A stretch of 64,000 nt of DNA from positions 186,001-250,000 of the forward strand of contig AP024096.1 in NCBI GenBank assembly GCA_015099395.1, written 5' to 3'. Within the stretch, counting starts at the first letter, position 1, and the number at the start of each line of letters is the position of its first letter. The position numbers and the translations under genes were made by a program. The notes under the pieces were generated by a model that saw only the letters and a program-made list of their open reading frames with translations, did no database searches and was not told where the DNA came from. Positions 35,336 through 44,706 of the stretch are shown here, piece by piece. This DNA is from Ktedonobacteria bacterium brp13 (GTDB lineage Bacteria > Chloroflexota > Ktedonobacteria > Ktedonobacterales > Ktedonobacteraceae).

Positions 35336-36217
35336 ATGGCTACTATTGGTTTCGTTGGTCTGGGAGCGATGGGCGGTCGCGTTGTGAAGCGACTCCTCGA
35401 TGCTGGACATCCTGTTATTGGATATAATCGCACCAGATCGAAAGCACAGTGGCTTCTCGAAGCCGGAATGCAGTGGGGCGATTCTCCACGCACGGTGGCT
35501 GAAGCATCTGATGTCGTGTTTACTATGGTTACAAATACTGCTGCCATGCAGGATGTGCTTGGTGGCGAGGATGGCATATTGGCAGGTTTAGCACCGGGCA
35601 AGACGTACGTCGATATGAGCACCATTAGCCCCGCTGTCTCGCGCGAAGTAGCAACTCAGGTTGCGGCAAAGGGAGCGCAGATGCTTGATGCTCCTGTCTC
35701 AGGCAGTGTTATCACTCTAGAACAGGGAAATCTCTCCGTTATGGTTGGTGGTGATCCGACAACGTTCGAGCAAGTCAAACCGATTTTGCTACATATCGGT
35801 CCCAAAGTGAACTATGTCGGGACAAACGGTCTCGCTGTCTTAATGAAGATCGCGATCAACCTGAGCTTGCAAGTACAGATTCTCGGCTTCTGTGAAGGCT
35901 TGCTCCTCGCTGAAAAAGGGGGTATTCCCCGCGAAACGGCTATCGAAACGATGCTCAATAGTGTCATCGCCTCTCCTTCACTGAAATATCGTGTGCCTTT
36001 CATCCTCAATATGCCTGAAGAAGCCTGGTTCAATGTCAATATGATGCAGAAAGATATGCTATTGGCATTAGAGATGGGGAGGAACTTTAACGTTCCGCTT
36101 CCGGTTACCGCTATCGCTAATGAACCCCTGACCTCGGCCCGCGCCCTGGGACTGGACCAAAAAGATTTTGCTGTTGTCTATGAGGTTCTGGCACTGATGG
36201 CTGGGCTCCATAAGTAG
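35336..36217 (+). CDS. 3-Hydroxyisobutyrate dehydrogenase-family oxidoreductase
   Basis: 293 residues. ATG 35336 is preferred because AGGAGG precedes it and the Rossmann strand starts at once (MATIGFVGLGAMGG). Other family blocks: TMVTNTAAMQDVL, YVDMSTISPAVSRE, LDAPVSGSVITLEQGNLSVMVGG, and the catalytic lysine in GLAVLMKIAIN, where the usual N-N pair is partly changed. It oxidises a beta-hydroxyacid or reduces the corresponding semialdehyde with NAD(P). As the first enzyme gene after the regulator, it probably acts on the cluster's imported substrate or an intermediate; tartronate-semialdehyde reductase-like activity is an alternative. Confidence 0.88.
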   Translation: MATIGFVGLGAMGGRVVKRLLDAGHPVIGYNRTRSKAQWLLEAGMQWGDSPRTVAEASDVVFTMVTNTAAMQDVLGGEDGILAGLAPGKTYVDMSTISPAVSREVATQVAAKGAQMLDAPVSGSVITLEQGNLSVMVGGDPTTFEQVKPILLHIGPKVNYVGTNGLAVLMKIAINLSLQVQILGFCEGLLLAEKGGIPRETAIETMLNSVIASPSLKYRVPFILNMPEEAWFNVNMMQKDMLLALEMGRNFNVPLPVTAIANEPLTSARALGLDQKDFAVVYEVLALMAGLHK

Positions 36218-36445
36218 TATACAGACCCATACTCCCCTTGATGAGTTTTCCATTCGTTTCGACAACAGAAAATCACGTTGACCATGTAACATTGCCATCA
36301 TGTCATCAGGTCGTCATGTAGCAACATATTTGGAGCGCGTCGTTCATCGCTAAGATCTTATTCCGAAAGCCAACGCGACTGGCATCACTAGTGCTCTGCA
36401 CACGCAAGTTTTCGGATAAGTAGTAAGTAAGGAACAAAGAGAACA

Positions 36446-37474
36446 ATGTTGCATCCCGAAACACCCGATTCCCAATCCTCAACAGCTGCTTCTGTTTATG
36501 CAGAAGCAACAACTGTAGATCGCGAGCAATGGTTGCATATGTATGAGCAAATGCTCAAAATCCGTATTTTTGAAGAGCACGTTAACATTCTGTACACCAC
36601 CGCCAAAATGCCTGGCCTCGCCCATCTCTACAGTGGTGAGGAGGCCATTGCAGTAGGAGTCTGCTCCGCCTTGCGACGCGATGACTACATTACGAGCACA
36701 CATCGTGGACATGGGCATTGTCTCGCTAAAGGCGCTTCTGTTGATCTCATGTTTGCCGAACTCCTGGGAAAAGAACCTGGCTACTGTAAGGGAAAAGGTG
36801 GCTCCATGCATATCGCTGACCAGAATACAGGTAATCTGGGCGCGAATGCCATCGTTGCAGGGAGTACGGGTATCGCTACTGGAGCAGCTTTTTCAAGCAA
36901 GATGCGTGGCACTGATCAGGTAACAGTCTGCTTCTTCGGCGACGGAGCACTTGGTCAGGGCCTGCTGTACGAAGTGATGAACATGGCCTCATTGTGGAAG
37001 CTGCCGGTGATTTACGTCTGTGAAAATAACCTTTACAACGAATATACGCATTATTCAGAGACAACTGCAGGAGAAATCAGTGCCAGGGCCAGAGCATTTG
37101 GCATCTTGACTGAAGAGGTCGACGGTCAGGACATCCGCATCGTCTATCCTACGATGCAGCGCCTGGTCGAGCGTGCGCGCCACGGTGAAGGACCTGCTTT
37201 CCTGCTCTGCAATACCTATCGCTATCACGGACATCATGTCGGTGACATCCAGCGCGCATACTATCGCACAAAAGTAGAGGAAGAACAGTGGCAGTCAGAA
37301 CGAGATCCGCTGCAACTCCTCGCGCAGTGGATGACCGACCAGCAACTACTCGACGCTCCAACTGTTGAGCAGATAGAACATCAGGTGCGGGCTGAAATTG
37401 AGGCAGGTGTCGCATTCGCATTAAATGCACCATATCCTGAGCTAGACGAGGTAAATCAAGATGTTTATGCCTAA
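36446..37474 (+). CDS. 2-Oxoacid/acetoin dehydrogenase E1 alpha subunit
   Basis: 342 residues. Thiamine-diphosphate enzyme: STHRGHGHCLAKG near 85, GKGGSMH, and the ThDP motif GDGALGQG extending to CENN (about 170-198). It pairs with the next gene to form E1, which decarboxylates a 2-oxoacid or cleaves acetoin and passes the acyl group to the lipoyl E2 encoded two genes on. The sequence looks closer to AcoA/PdhA of acetoin-type complexes than to branched-chain E1. ATG 36446 follows AAGGAAC; the reading frame overlaps the E1 beta start by 14 nt. Confidence 0.92.
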   Translation: MLHPETPDSQSSTAASVYAEATTVDREQWLHMYEQMLKIRIFEEHVNILYTTAKMPGLAHLYSGEEAIAVGVCSALRRDDYITSTHRGHGHCLAKGASVDLMFAELLGKEPGYCKGKGGSMHIADQNTGNLGANAIVAGSTGIATGAAFSSKMRGTDQVTVCFFGDGALGQGLLYEVMNMASLWKLPVIYVCENNLYNEYTHYSETTAGEISARARAFGILTEEVDGQDIRIVYPTMQRLVERARHGEGPAFLLCNTYRYHGHHVGDIQRAYYRTKVEEEQWQSERDPLQLLAQWMTDQQLLDAPTVEQIEHQVRAEIEAGVAFALNAPYPELDEVNQDVYA

Positions 37475-38486
37475 CACAGTAGCAGAGCAGAAACCGAGTG
37501 AAGGCGTACGCGTCATTACACTTGGCCAAGCTATCCGCGAAGCCCTTGCCGAAGAAATGCGCCGCGACCTGTCTATATTTATCATGGGAGAAGATGTGGC
37601 CGAAGCTGGCACACCCTTCAAGGTGCTTTCTGGCCTGGTGGAAGAATTTGGTACTGCTCGGGTCATTGATTCGCCGATCTCTGAAGCTGGCATTACAGGC
37701 ATCGGCGTAGGGAGCGCAATGACGGGTCTACGCCCGGTTATCGACATCATGTTTGGAGATTTCCTCGGCATTGCCATGGATCAACTCTTTAACCAGGCTG
37801 CCAAGGTCCATTACATGTCTGGTGGCAAACTCAAGGTTCCGCTGCTCCTGCGTACGACGTTGGGTGCAACGCGTCGTACCGCAGCCCAGCACAGCCAGAG
37901 TTTGCATGCCTGGGTCAGTCATATTCCAGGCTTAAAGGTTGTTCTTCCCTCAACACCTTATGATGCAAAAGGCCTGCTGAAAACAGCTATCCGCGATGAT
38001 AATCCTGTCGTTTTTTTTGAAGATAAGATGATGTATCAACTCAAAGGACCTGTGCCGGAAGGAGAGTACACTATTCCCTTTGGAGTTGCCGACATAAAGC
38101 GTATAGGTACCGATATCACCATTGTTGCGACGAGTAGCATGGTACAGATCGCGTTAGCGGCTGCAGACATATTGGCGCAGATCGGTATTAGCGCAGAAGT
38201 CGTCGACCCTCGCACGACAGTTCCTCTCGACACCGCGACGTTGATTGCGTCTGCAAAGAAGACGAGTCGCGCCCTCGTTGTAGACGAGGGCTATGAACAA
38301 TATGGGGTCACGGCTGAAATCGCTTCGGTCATCGCTGATGGTGCATTCTACTATCTGGATGCCCCGGTTAAACGGATCGGCGCGATGAACGTTCCTGTCC
38401 CTTTCTCTCCCCCTTTGGAAGATATGACTGTTCCCACTGCTATCTCAGTCGCAAAAGTAGCGCAAACGCTGTGTGGACGTGTGTAG
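37461..38486 (+). CDS. 2-Oxoacid/acetoin dehydrogenase E1 beta subunit
   Basis: 341 residues. Conserved blocks: EEMRRDLSIFIMGEDVAEAGTP, RVIDSPISEAGITGIGVG with the ThDP-activating Glu, HSQSLHAWVSHIPGLKVVLP, and the transketolase C-terminal domain (EVVDPRTTVPLD). The start lies 14 nt inside the alpha gene, so the subunits are translationally coupled. Together with E1 alpha and E2, only the E3 dihydrolipoamide dehydrogenase is missing from the window and is presumably shared from elsewhere. Confidence 0.94.
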   Translation: MFMPNTVAEQKPSEGVRVITLGQAIREALAEEMRRDLSIFIMGEDVAEAGTPFKVLSGLVEEFGTARVIDSPISEAGITGIGVGSAMTGLRPVIDIMFGDFLGIAMDQLFNQAAKVHYMSGGKLKVPLLLRTTLGATRRTAAQHSQSLHAWVSHIPGLKVVLPSTPYDAKGLLKTAIRDDNPVVFFEDKMMYQLKGPVPEGEYTIPFGVADIKRIGTDITIVATSSMVQIALAAADILAQIGISAEVVDPRTTVPLDTATLIASAKKTSRALVVDEGYEQYGVTAEIASVIADGAFYYLDAPVKRIGAMNVPVPFSPPLEDMTVPTAISVAKVAQTLCGRV

Positions 38487-38512
38487 TTCAGTGACCTACG
38501 AAAGGAAAAATC

Positions 38513-39856
38513 ATGGCGATCAAGACATATGGGTTGATGGGCGTGGATTGGGAAGAACGCACCAATTTCGAACGCCTTCGCACTCAGCGCCTGGCTCGTA
38601 TCAAGCAGCTACTCAAAGAATCAAGCATGGGTGCGTTGCTGTGCTTTGATATGAATAATATACGCTACATTACAGCAACACATATTGGCACCTGGGGCAT
38701 GGACAAGCTTACACGCTTTAGCCTCCTGGCGCAAGACGACGAACCTATCTTGTGGGACTTCGGTTCTGCGGCGCGACACCATCAAATCTACTGTCCCTGG
38801 CTAGGAGAGCGTTCACGCGCAGGCATCTCTACACAACGCGGGGCGATGTCCCCTGAATCTGGTCGGGCGGAAGATGTGGCACGCAAAATTCGTATCGAAT
38901 TGGAAGAGCGTGGCTTGCTGAATGAACCGTTGGGCGTGGATGTTGTGGAACTGCCTGTGCTCTTCGCGTTACAGGCCGAAGGTATCAAGGTTGTGGATGG
39001 CCAGCAGTTGATGCAGTCAGCTCGCTTGATTAAGACACAGGATGAAATCACCTTGCTCAGTACCGCCTGTATGATGGTAGATGCAGCTTATGACGAATTG
39101 TACCGCGCTATGAAACCTGGCTTTCGTGAAAACGAGTGCGTTGGCCTGGTGAGTAAAGTGTTATACGATCTGGGATCTGAGCATGTGGAAGGGGTTAATG
39201 CGATCTCTGGTGAACGCTGTAGTCCTCATCCACATGTCTATACCGACCGGGCACTCCGACCCGGTGACCCTGCATATTTTGATATCTTACATAGCTATAA
39301 CGGCTATCGGACCTGCTATTACCGTACCTTTGCCATTGGGAGTGCTTCACCAGCTATGGTTGACGCGTACAAACGCTGTCGAGACATTTTAGATCGTGCC
39401 ATCAACGCAATCAAACCTGGCGTGACGACAGCCGATATCGTTAAATTATGGCCGAAAGCGGAGGAGTTCGGTTTTCCCAACGAAGAAGCCGCGTTCGCAC
39501 TCCAGTATGGTCACGGCGTAGGACTCTCGATCTGGGAAAAACCTATCTTCAGTCGACTGGTCTCCCTCGATCACCCCGAAGTAATTAAAGAAGGTATGGT
39601 CTTCGCGCTTGAGACCTTCTGGCCCTCATCAGACGGCTGGTCGGCAGCACGTATTGAAGAGCAGTTGGTTGTCACTAAGGATGGCTGCGAGGTTATCACA
39701 CGTTTCCCCGCCGAGAAATTGCTGATCGCTGGCGTACGCTACTACACAGCTACGGGTCCATTGCCCACGATTCGTGAGTCCCAATCCAACCTCAATACGG
39801 AACTCAATGGCCAGTACGCTGCAAGTACTGACTATGGTACAACTGCACAGGCTTGA
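38513..39856 (+). CDS. M24 (Xaa-Pro peptidase/creatinase-like) protein with altered metal site
   Basis: 447 residues, two-domain creatinase fold. An N-terminal domain (LLCFDMNNIRYITATHIGTW) precedes the pita-bread domain. Expected metal ligands are D, D, H, E, E. Here the first Asp (YFDILHSYNGY), the His (YGHGVGLSIWEKP) and both Glu (ALETFW, RIEEQLVVT) remain, but the second Asp position is Cys (GYRTCYYRTF). This points away from ordinary aminopeptidase action and toward creatinase-like or DddP-like hydrolase/lyase chemistry, which I cannot decide. It sits between E1 beta and E2 genes, so its substrate probably feeds that complex. ATG 38513 follows AGGAAAAA. Confidence 0.82.
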   Translation: MAIKTYGLMGVDWEERTNFERLRTQRLARIKQLLKESSMGALLCFDMNNIRYITATHIGTWGMDKLTRFSLLAQDDEPILWDFGSAARHHQIYCPWLGERSRAGISTQRGAMSPESGRAEDVARKIRIELEERGLLNEPLGVDVVELPVLFALQAEGIKVVDGQQLMQSARLIKTQDEITLLSTACMMVDAAYDELYRAMKPGFRENECVGLVSKVLYDLGSEHVEGVNAISGERCSPHPHVYTDRALRPGDPAYFDILHSYNGYRTCYYRTFAIGSASPAMVDAYKRCRDILDRAINAIKPGVTTADIVKLWPKAEEFGFPNEEAAFALQYGHGVGLSIWEKPIFSRLVSLDHPEVIKEGMVFALETFWPSSDGWSAARIEEQLVVTKDGCEVITRFPAEKLLIAGVRYYTATGPLPTIRESQSNLNTELNGQYAASTDYGTTAQA

Positions 39857-39924
39857 GCTTCCAGGAATACACCAGGCATGTGAGGACGACATTGACGTTG
39901 TTTTCACATGCGAGGAGACCAACC

Positions 39925-41310
39925 ATGCCGATAGAGGTTATTTTGCCAGCGCTAGGAATGGCGCAGGAAACAGGAAAAGTTGTGCAATGGCTCAAAGCTG
40001 ATGGTGAGCAAGTGACGAAGGGTCAGCCCATCGTTGAAGTTGAGACCGACAAAGCCACGGTTGAACTTGAAGCACCCGCGGATGGAATACTTACCGGCCT
40101 GGCTGCAGGTGCGGGTGAAGATGTTCCGGTCGGACAGGTGATTGCCAGCATCCTTACGCCCAATGAGGTAGCTCAAAACAACGGAAATACCTCATCTCAA
40201 CGACCTTCACCACCGCTACATGACACGCAGAGTGTTTCAGAACGTACAGCGGACACAGAGAAGAGGAAATCTGCGATACCTCCCAGCCGGCTCGCATCGC
40301 GCATCGCAGACGAACATAAGGTAGATTTGAATCTGGTAACACCCGCAGGAAAGCGTATTCAGAAGGCGGATGTACTGACATATCTACAAAATCAGTCTGC
40401 AACATCTGCTATAGCAAATGCAACACAGGTGATAATGGCCTCTCCTAAGGCACGTCGTTTAGCTGCTGAGCAAGGGAGAAATCTTGCCACTATCAAGGGG
40501 TCAGGACCCGCCGGAGCAGTGCTTGCTGCAGATGTTCTGATCGCACCATCTCTATTGCCTGCTGCGGCACCTGTAGAAAGTATGCCATTAAAGGGTAGCA
40601 CACCCGTAAAACCAATTGTAGCAAGCTCCAATAGCTCTCATAACGTCACACTCAGCACTGTCTGGCGCATTATGGCCGAGCGTACCACGCAGAGCTGGAC
40701 GAATGTGCCTCACTTCTTCCTCGTTCGCGAGGTCAGAGCCAACCGGCTGATTGCATGGCGTGAGCAAATTCTAAAGCGTTCCTCTGAGAAGGTTACCTAT
40801 ACGGACTTGCTCGTCAAAGTTGTCGCTGCGGCCTTGCATGCACACCCACGCCTGAATGCTACGTGGGGTGAGGGCACGATTGTCTTGCTGGATGAGGTCA
40901 ATATCGGCCTTGCTGTGGCTGTTGAAGATGGATTAGTGGTGCCGGTGATCCATCGCGCCGATGAATTAAGCCTGAATGGCATTGCAAAGCAGCGCAAAGA
41001 TCTGGTGAACCGCGCCCAGGCAGGGAAGCTACGTCCACAGGATCTCCAGGGAGGCACCTTCACCATTAGCAACCTGGGAATGTATGGGGTAGATGCCTTT
41101 AACGCTATTATCAATGCGCCCCAGGCGGCTATTCTTGCGGTAGGGCGTATAGTTGAGCGGGTTGTCCCTCTTGACGGGCAACCGGTAGTACAACCAGTAA
41201 TGATGCTGACGCTCTCTTGCGATCATCGGGTCGTAGGCGGGGCGCAAGGCGCACAATTCCTGGCTATGGTAGCCGAATTGATAGAGGAACCGCTGGGACT
41301 CGTGGGATAA
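39925..41310 (+). CDS. Dihydrolipoyl acyltransferase, E2
   Basis: 461 residues from ATG 39925 (GAGGAG 8 nt before; the frame is open 24 codons further, but the lipoyl domain starts here). Lipoyl domain with ETDKATVE (lysine about 42). Then two peripheral-subunit-binding segments, PPSRLASRIADEHKVDL near 138 and ASPKARRLAAEQGRNL near 188, and a catalytic domain with DHRVVGG near 437. Transfers the acyl group from E1 to CoA. The second binding segment is more than the single one of most bacterial E2s. Fourth enzyme of the cluster. Confidence 0.93.
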   Translation: MPIEVILPALGMAQETGKVVQWLKADGEQVTKGQPIVEVETDKATVELEAPADGILTGLAAGAGEDVPVGQVIASILTPNEVAQNNGNTSSQRPSPPLHDTQSVSERTADTEKRKSAIPPSRLASRIADEHKVDLNLVTPAGKRIQKADVLTYLQNQSATSAIANATQVIMASPKARRLAAEQGRNLATIKGSGPAGAVLAADVLIAPSLLPAAAPVESMPLKGSTPVKPIVASSNSSHNVTLSTVWRIMAERTTQSWTNVPHFFLVREVRANRLIAWREQILKRSSEKVTYTDLLVKVVAAALHAHPRLNATWGEGTIVLLDEVNIGLAVAVEDGLVVPVIHRADELSLNGIAKQRKDLVNRAQAGKLRPQDLQGGTFTISNLGMYGVDAFNAIINAPQAAILAVGRIVERVVPLDGQPVVQPVMMLTLSCDHRVVGGAQGAQFLAMVAELIEEPLGLVG

Positions 41311-41425
41311 ACTGTATGTAACATGTTCTTTTCGCGTACTACCTGGCTGCTGGTTTCTCCATTGTGTGTAGCGTGAACGTATTGTTCTATAATCCAGTAT
41401 GATCTGGAGAAGGAGTGAAGACGTG

Positions 41426-42664
41426 ATGCACTGTTACGTCTCGCAGTTTAGAAGGACTCTAAGCTTCATTAGTACAATGGCTCTGGTACTTATCGTGTTC
41501 GCTTCATGCGCAGGGCAAGCACCAGTAAATCAATCGAAAGCACCCATTAAAATAGGTGTTTCTGTATCTTTATCAGGCGACTTCTCCGCAGACGGGAAAG
41601 CGGTTGAGCAAGGTTACCAGCTGTGGGCTGACGCGGTCAATAAGAAGGGTGGTCTCCTTGGTCGCCAGGTCCAGCTGGACGTTGTCTCGGATGCAAGCAG
41701 TCCACAGCAGGTTGTGACGAACTATCAAAAACTCATCAACATTGATAAAGTTGATCTTGTCTTTGGACCTTATTCTACCTTGCTCACAAAACCAGCCTCG
41801 CAGGTTGCGAACCGTTATGGCTATTCGATGCTTGAGGGTGCTGGTGGCGGTCCATCGGTCTTTGACCTGGGATTGCACAACGTCTTTGATGTAACCCTAC
41901 CGGTCGCCAACGACCTGGTCAGCTTCGCACAATATATTCTCGCACTCCCTGTCTCACAGCGGCCCAAAACAGTAGCGTATGCAACTGAGGACGATCCGTT
42001 TACACAACCGCAAATAGATCTCGCCAGGCAGTTGTTGGAGCGGGGTGGCGTCAAGACTGCCTCCTATCAAGTTTATCCCGCAGAGACCACTGATTACGCA
42101 CCTATCGCCACAAAGATTATCAATTCTGGCGCACAGGTGGATGTACTTGGTACCTTCCTTCCAGATATCAGTGCCTTCATCCAGGCCTTTAAACAGCAAC
42201 ATTACAATCCTCAGGCGCTCGTTGCTACCGCGGGACCTGATCAAGGTAGCCAATTCACCAACGCCGTTGGGGCAGGTTCTGCGAATGGGGTATTTGTTCC
42301 CAATGGCTGGTACCCTGGGGCCACCAATCCTGGGAATGCCAGCATGGTCAGTGCCTACCTGGCAAAATACGGCGGGACCCCTGATTCGATCAGTGCAGAT
42401 GTCGCCGAAGGCTATTCTGTGGGGCAGGTGATGGAACAGGCCGTCGATAAAATTCATAGCATTGATAATGCGGCCATCCTTAAGGAACTCCACTCGGGTA
42501 CTACCTTCGACAGTGTTCAAGGCCCAGTAAAGTTCAATGACAAAGGCCAGAACACGACAGCACAAGCCTACTTGTTCCAGTGGCAACAGGGATCATTGCT
42601 CCCGGTCTACCCGGCCAGCTCTGCGAAGGCCGCTCCACTATTCCCAAAACCGCTGTGGTCTTGA
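41426..42664 (+). CDS. Liv-type ABC transporter substrate-binding lipoprotein
   Basis: About 412 residues. A signal segment (LSFISTMALVLIVFASC) ends in a lipobox-like FASC with the lipidated Cys, followed by a Type I periplasmic-binding fold (IKIGVSVSLSGDFSADG, KGGLLGRQVQLDVVSDASSP, LVFGPYSTLLTKP). Start is ATG 41426 or the GTG at 41423, both served by GAAGGAG; an upstream ATG at 41399 precedes that site. Members bind branched-chain amino acids, amides, urea or aromatic acids, so the ligand is open. It begins a complete importer: SBP, two permeases, two ATPases. Confidence 0.92.
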   Translation: MHCYVSQFRRTLSFISTMALVLIVFASCAGQAPVNQSKAPIKIGVSVSLSGDFSADGKAVEQGYQLWADAVNKKGGLLGRQVQLDVVSDASSPQQVVTNYQKLINIDKVDLVFGPYSTLLTKPASQVANRYGYSMLEGAGGGPSVFDLGLHNVFDVTLPVANDLVSFAQYILALPVSQRPKTVAYATEDDPFTQPQIDLARQLLERGGVKTASYQVYPAETTDYAPIATKIINSGAQVDVLGTFLPDISAFIQAFKQQHYNPQALVATAGPDQGSQFTNAVGAGSANGVFVPNGWYPGATNPGNASMVSAYLAKYGGTPDSISADVAEGYSVGQVMEQAVDKIHSIDNAAILKELHSGTTFDSVQGPVKFNDKGQNTTAQAYLFQWQQGSLLPVYPASSAKAAPLFPKPLWS

Positions 42665-42673
42665 GGTAGTCAC

Positions 42674-42700
42674 ATGGTGGAGGAGAACATCCTCCACCAT
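42674..42700 (+). repeat. 11-bp perfect hairpin after the binding-protein gene
   Basis: atggtggagga and tcctccaccat pair around gaaca, starting 10 bp after the stop codon. No T-tract. Such hairpins between a binding protein and its permeases commonly stabilise the upstream message, giving excess binding protein. Confidence 0.75.
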
Positions 42701-42732
42701 AGTAGCGCTTAGAATGAGTAGCGCTTAGAATG
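42701..42732 (+). repeat. Perfect 16-bp tandem duplication
   Basis: Two identical 16-bp copies (agtagcgcttagaatg) abut the hairpin and lie just before the permease gene, 34 bp from its start codon. They may alter spacing or translation initiation. Confidence 0.95.
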
Positions 42733-42765
42733 TGTGGTATGCCGCACAAGAAAGGGTGTGTTTCA

Positions 42766-43641
42766 ATGGCGGGCATCTTTGAGGCTATCCTCACAGGGTT
42801 GCTGACTGGAGCCATCTATGCGCTGATGGCGTCAGGACTTACCTTGATCTTTGGAGTGATGGATATTATCAATGTCGGGCAGGGTGCCCTTGTGATCCTG
42901 GGAGCCTATCTCAGCTACGTCCTATCTGTGTATCTACACATCGATCTCTTTTTAGGGCTGATTATTACGATGCCCGTGATGTTTGCCCTTGGTGTCCTGA
43001 TCGAATGGGCCTTCATTCGTCCGCTCAAGGTTGACCGTACGATGCTGTCGATCCTGGTCACGTTTGCGATTGCCCTGATCATTGAAGGTGTGCTGAGCCA
43101 GATCTTTAGTACGACTGTCGTCAAACTACACGCCTGGTATGTAGATACTTCTCTGCAAATTGGCACCTTCTACCTTGGCTATATCTATGTGTTTAGCTTC
43201 TTGCTCAGTCTTGTCCTGCTGGGGGGGCTTTATCTGCTCTTGTACCATACGAAGTTTGGACACAGTGTACGTGCCTCTATGCAGGATCGCACCGCTGCTG
43301 CGCTAATCGGCATCCGTGTAGAGAGAGTGTCGGCGATTACCTTCGGCATTGGTATGGCTCTTGCAGCTGCTGGCGGTATGGCATTCGGGGCTACGAGTGC
43401 CTTCAATCCAGGCTCTCACTACGACCTGATCTCACGCCTGCTCGCTATCATCATTCTGGGCGGTATGGGTAGCCTGAGAGGGGCTTTGATTGCTTCTTTG
43501 GGCATGCTCGTGATCGAGAACGTGACTGCCTATGTCTGGTCTCCCGTCTGGGCCAGTACGGTCTTCTTCACAGCACTGGTGATTATTTTGTTGGTTCGCC
43601 CCCAGGGTCTCTTTGGGCGTTTTGAAGGAAGGAAGCAATGA
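42766..43641 (+). CDS. livH: Branched-chain amino acid-type ABC permease, LivH
   Basis: 291 residues from ATG 42766, chosen because FEAILTGLLTGAIYALMASGLTLIFGVM is the canonical start of LivH permeases; the frame reaches back to 42730. About eight membrane segments, with the NVGQGALVILGAYLSY and LAIIILGGMGSLRGALIASL signatures. Forms the heterodimeric channel with LivM, whose ATG overlaps this stop by 4 nt. Confidence 0.93.
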   Translation: MAGIFEAILTGLLTGAIYALMASGLTLIFGVMDIINVGQGALVILGAYLSYVLSVYLHIDLFLGLIITMPVMFALGVLIEWAFIRPLKVDRTMLSILVTFAIALIIEGVLSQIFSTTVVKLHAWYVDTSLQIGTFYLGYIYVFSFLLSLVLLGGLYLLLYHTKFGHSVRASMQDRTAAALIGIRVERVSAITFGIGMALAAAGGMAFGATSAFNPGSHYDLISRLLAIIILGGMGSLRGALIASLGMLVIENVTAYVWSPVWASTVFFTALVIILLVRPQGLFGRFEGRKQ

Positions 43642-44702
43642 AGAAATACGGAATGCCAGGGCTTCTCGTCTTACTTCTTATCATGTTCATCGCGTTTCCA
43701 GTGGTGTTCTCCAATCCGGCTGTGACAGGTATTATTGTCTTCTCGCTAATATTTGCGGTTGCGGCGACGGGATGGAACATTTTTTCCGGCTATACCGGCT
43801 ATATCGCGTTGGGTCACGCTGCCTATTTCGGCGTTGGTGCTTACACTATCACAATACTCAGCCTGGATTGGCATGTGCCAGGAGGTTATCTACCATTCTT
43901 GCTCCTACCGCTGGCTGGTCTGGTTGCAGCTGCCTTCGCAGTACCTCTTGGCTGGATTGCATTGCGCACTCGTCGTCATACCTTCGTAGTGATCACTGTT
44001 GCAACCTTCTTCATTCTGCAACTCATGGCCTACAATTTAAAAGGTCTCACAAACGGCTCCACTGGACTCAGTTTGCCAATCCCTGACTGGAGTGGAGATG
44101 TCTTCAATCTGCCTTTCTACTATGTCTCACTCTTCATGTTGCTTGTTGCCCTCGGTGTCTCCTGGTGGATACGCAACTCAAAATACGGCCTGGGGCTCCT
44201 GGCGATCCGTGATGATGAGGACCGGGCATTAGGCTTAGGAATTAAAACAGAGCCGTTTAAACTGGTAGCCTTTATCATCTCTGCTTTCTTTGTAGGTATG
44301 GCAGGGGCTATGTACGCCTATTTTATTGGGTCGGTCTACCCGCCGTTTGCCTTTGATGCGCTCTTCGACCTCGCCATTGCTCTGATGGCCTTTCTGGGAG
44401 GCCTGGGTAGCCTGTCCGGTCCAATTCTTGGGGCTCTTGTTTTGGAATCGGCGCAACAATACTTTGTCTTGCAATTCAGTTCAAGTGGTTATGGCTATTA
44501 CCTGATCGTCTATGGAGTTCTGTTCCTCGTGATCATCCTCTTGTTGCCACAGGGCATCGTTCCTACGCTCCACACGAAATGGCTTACGTGGGCACGCTCG
44601 CGTGGGACTGAAGAAAGAAACTCACCTGTGGTTATCCCCACTGATCAACTGGAGGAAGCGTTCATAGAGGAAGCATTCATAACAGAGGGGAAGGAGGGAT
44701 AA
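43638..44702 (+). CDS. livM: Branched-chain amino acid-type ABC permease, LivM
   Basis: 354 residues with about nine membrane segments. Family blocks: GYTGYIALGHAAYFGVGAY, the cytoplasmic loop AIRDDEDRALGLGI that contacts the ATPases, and ALMAFLGGLGSLSGPILGAL. ATGA overlap with livH. The C-terminal 35 residues are a charged, Glu-rich tail (EEAFIEEAF) longer than usual. Confidence 0.93.
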   Translation: MKKYGMPGLLVLLLIMFIAFPVVFSNPAVTGIIVFSLIFAVAATGWNIFSGYTGYIALGHAAYFGVGAYTITILSLDWHVPGGYLPFLLLPLAGLVAAAFAVPLGWIALRTRRHTFVVITVATFFILQLMAYNLKGLTNGSTGLSLPIPDWSGDVFNLPFYYVSLFMLLVALGVSWWIRNSKYGLGLLAIRDDEDRALGLGIKTEPFKLVAFIISAFFVGMAGAMYAYFIGSVYPPFAFDALFDLAIALMAFLGGLGSLSGPILGALVLESAQQYFVLQFSSSGYGYYLIVYGVLFLVIILLLPQGIVPTLHTKWLTWARSRGTEERNSPVVIPTDQLEEAFIEEAFITEGKEG

Positions 44703-44706
44703 CACT

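Noticed and set aside
41362..41393. Separate promoter for the ABC importer (TTGTGT, then TATAAT)
   Set aside because: The -10 is perfect but the spacer is 20 bp and the -35 is poor; kept out of the feature list as too uncertain.
42674..42700. Intrinsic terminator between binding protein and permease
   Set aside because: The stem is perfect but no T-run follows, and the permease, second permease and ATPases clearly belong to the same unit.
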